From: Candidatus Susulua stagnicola | Lineage (GTDB): Bacteria > Omnitrophota > Gorgyraeia > Duberdicusellales > 4484-171 | Length of the DNA: 14,190 nucleotides | Reading direction: 5' to 3' | Assembly (NCBI GenBank): GCA_030765735.1 | Contig: JAVCBZ010000013.1 | Span: 1 to 14,190 of the forward strand | Shown here: one piece after another, positions 13,310 to 14,190 of the stretch | Layout: each line of letters opens with the position of its first letter | How positions within the stretch are numbered: position 1 is the stretch's first letter | The notes under the pieces: generated by a model | Told to the model about the DNA's origin: nothing | What the model saw: only the letters and a program-made list of their open reading frames with translations | The model's database searches: none | Made by a program: the position numbers and the translations under genes

Positions 13310-13588
13310 ATGATAAAAAAAGTAGCGCTGATAGCATCAATAATTTTACCTTTTTGGAATATACCTTTGATTGTAAGGATAGTTAAGAGAAAATCATCTC
13401 GAGATATTAGTATGCATTGGGTAGTAGGGGTGTGGACTTGTTTTGTTCTTATGGCTCCTCAGGGTTTTATTTCAGAAGATTTAGTTTTTAGGACATTTAG
13501 TATTATAAATTTCATTTTTTTTACCATAGTATTTATTATTGTGCTTGTTTATAGAAAAGAAAGACCTAAGAGGCTAGAGAAAGAGTAA
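13310..13588 (+). CDS. Three-helix membrane protein, PQ-loop/SemiSWEET-like
   Basis: A 92-residue protein with three hydrophobic segments at about residues 4-24, 37-55 and 62-83, followed by a basic tail (YRKERPKRLEKE). The first helix and loop read ILPFWNIPLIVRIVKRKSSR and continue DISMHW. This resembles the 'P-x7-K-x-S-x-x-[DG]-I-S' pattern of PQ-loop/SemiSWEET half-transporters, which dimerise to move sugars or other small solutes. The Gln of the PQ pair is not present. The fold assignment is by pattern and length only; no substrate can be named. The Shine-Dalgarno is poor. Its TAA is directly followed by the ATG of the next gene. Confidence 0.7.
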   Translation: MIKKVALIASIILPFWNIPLIVRIVKRKSSRDISMHWVVGVWTCFVLMAPQGFISEDLVFRTFSIINFIFFTIVFIIVLVYRKERPKRLEKE

Positions 13589-14002
13589 ATGAAGAAAATA
13601 TTTTTTATTTTTTTACTTTGTTTTATAGGTTGCTCGCCTTTAGAATTTAGTAGACTTATTGGAGTGGGAACTGAGCGTTTTAGAGAAGCTGGTAAGATAT
13701 ATACTAAGGACTTTAATTTAGATTTGGCTTCTTGTTATAGGAGAATATGTTTAGAACTAAGAGATATGGAAGCTTCTTTTTATCGAGGAAGTCAGGAAGA
13801 AGGTTTTGTTGTGGTTACTAATTTTGGTAAAGTTCTGCCTCAGTGTAGTAGCTCAACAGAAATAGCAATATTTTTTACAGAATTAGGTAGCTATAAGGTT
13901 CGGGTAGAAGTTATTTCTCTTAACTATGCAGTGGCTGAAGCTGTATCATTAAAAATTTTTGATTGCCTAGAAGGCAGAGAAAAAGGGTATATTAAATCAT
14001 AG
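13589..14002 (+). CDS. Predicted lipoprotein of unknown function
   Basis: A 137-residue protein with a type II signal peptide, MKKIFFIFLLCFIGC, with the lipidated Cys at residue 15 (lipobox F-I-G-C, with Phe unusual at -3). The mature part is about 122 residues of mixed alpha/beta character with alternating hydrophobics, such as EGFVVVTNF, TEIAIFFTEL and YKVRVEVISL, and three further cysteines (around residues 50, 54 and 91) plus one near the C-terminus. It looks like a small periplasmic beta-rich domain. The general plan recalls DUF3568-type small lipoproteins but I cannot confirm this. The start directly abuts the stop of the PQ-loop-like gene, implying co-translation. Confidence 0.75.
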   Translation: MKKIFFIFLLCFIGCSPLEFSRLIGVGTERFREAGKIYTKDFNLDLASCYRRICLELRDMEASFYRGSQEEGFVVVTNFGKVLPQCSSSTEIAIFFTELGSYKVRVEVISLNYAVAEAVSLKIFDCLEGREKGYIKS

Positions 14003-14014
14003 GAGAGGTAAAAC

Positions 14015-14190
14015 TTGGATAAAGAATGGATTAATATTTATACTATTTTTGATGAGTTAGAAGGTCCACAACTAGAGGCAATGCTAAAAGAGAATAATAT
14101 CCCGGTAGATGTATTTTATTATCAGGCTACCTCAGTTTTTTCAATATTTCAGCCAACAATTGGTAAAGGAGTAATAAGAGTTAGAGAAGA
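14015..14190 (+). CDS. DUF2007-like (putative signal-transducing) protein, 5' part
   Basis: The frame runs from a TTG at 14015 off the right edge (58 codons). AGGAGAGG at 14001-14008 is correctly spaced for the TTG, and there is no in-frame ATG before residue 23, so the TTG start is preferred. The peptide has W5-INIYTIFDELEGPQLEAML, KENNIPVDVFYYQ and GKGVIRV. This follows the DUF2007 plan: a 'W..VYT..D..EA..I...L...GIP' strand-helix, then a strand ending in a hydrophobic 'I.V.E'. The domain is small and ferredoxin-like, with no proven biochemical function. The C-terminus is missing. Confidence 0.65.
   Translation, partial: MDKEWINIYTIFDELEGPQLEAMLKENNIPVDVFYYQATSVFSIFQPTIGKGVIRVRE

Overview
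This is an AT-rich bacterial stretch in which every gene is on the + strand except a partial one at the left edge. Genes are tightly packed: four junctions use 4-nt ATGA overlaps, and no gene-free gap exceeds about 240 bases. Lipoprotein and prepilin-peptidase genes point to a diderm-like, type IV pilus/pseudopilus-bearing bacterium. My best guess for the lineage is Candidatus Omnitrophota. This rests on the style of the sequence and on a structured RNA upstream of ilvB that resembles, in position, the Omnitrophota-restricted 'ilvB-OMG' motif as I remember it. No database search was possible.

Layout. (1) 1-134, minus strand: the N-terminus of a TrmI-type tRNA m1A58 methyltransferase, divergent from the rest. 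(2) 200-4340: an archaeal-type phosphoglycerate-mutase-family gene (possibly a homoserine kinase), a 45-codon membrane micro-ORF, aspartate kinase (lysC) and citramalate synthase (cimA), closed by a Rho-independent terminator. (3) 4412-4581: an extended -10 promoter and a highly structured leader RNA ahead of ilvB. (4) 4582-9453: ilvB, ilvN, ilvC, leuA, with a different heptanucleotide tandem array in each of the three intergenic gaps; the third array runs into the leuA coding sequence. (5) 9450-12751: a small membrane-anchored unknown, aroE, prepilin peptidase and aroC, chained by overlaps. (6) 12752-14190: a 53-codon coiled-coil ORF with a strong Shine-Dalgarno, a decayed gene with a TraB/GumN-like C-terminal remnant, a three-helix PQ-loop/SemiSWEET-like protein, a lipoprotein, and the start of a DUF2007-like gene.

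How it works together. The core is amino-acid biosynthesis. CimA makes citramalate from pyruvate and acetyl-CoA, giving 2-oxobutyrate for isoleucine without threonine. IlvB/IlvN/IlvC serve the shared valine/isoleucine/leucine steps, and LeuA commits 2-oxoisovalerate to leucine. LysC opens the aspartate family, and the adjacent PGM-family enzyme may act on homoserine. AroE and AroC are shikimate-pathway steps; the prepilin peptidase lies between them, probably only by operon packing. ilvD, leuB, leuC, leuD and the remaining aro and thr genes are not in the window.

The main points of interest are the ilvB leader RNA with competing pairings, the three heptamer arrays (one of which encodes protein), the unusual cofactor loop of IlvC, and the PGM-family/lysC pairing.
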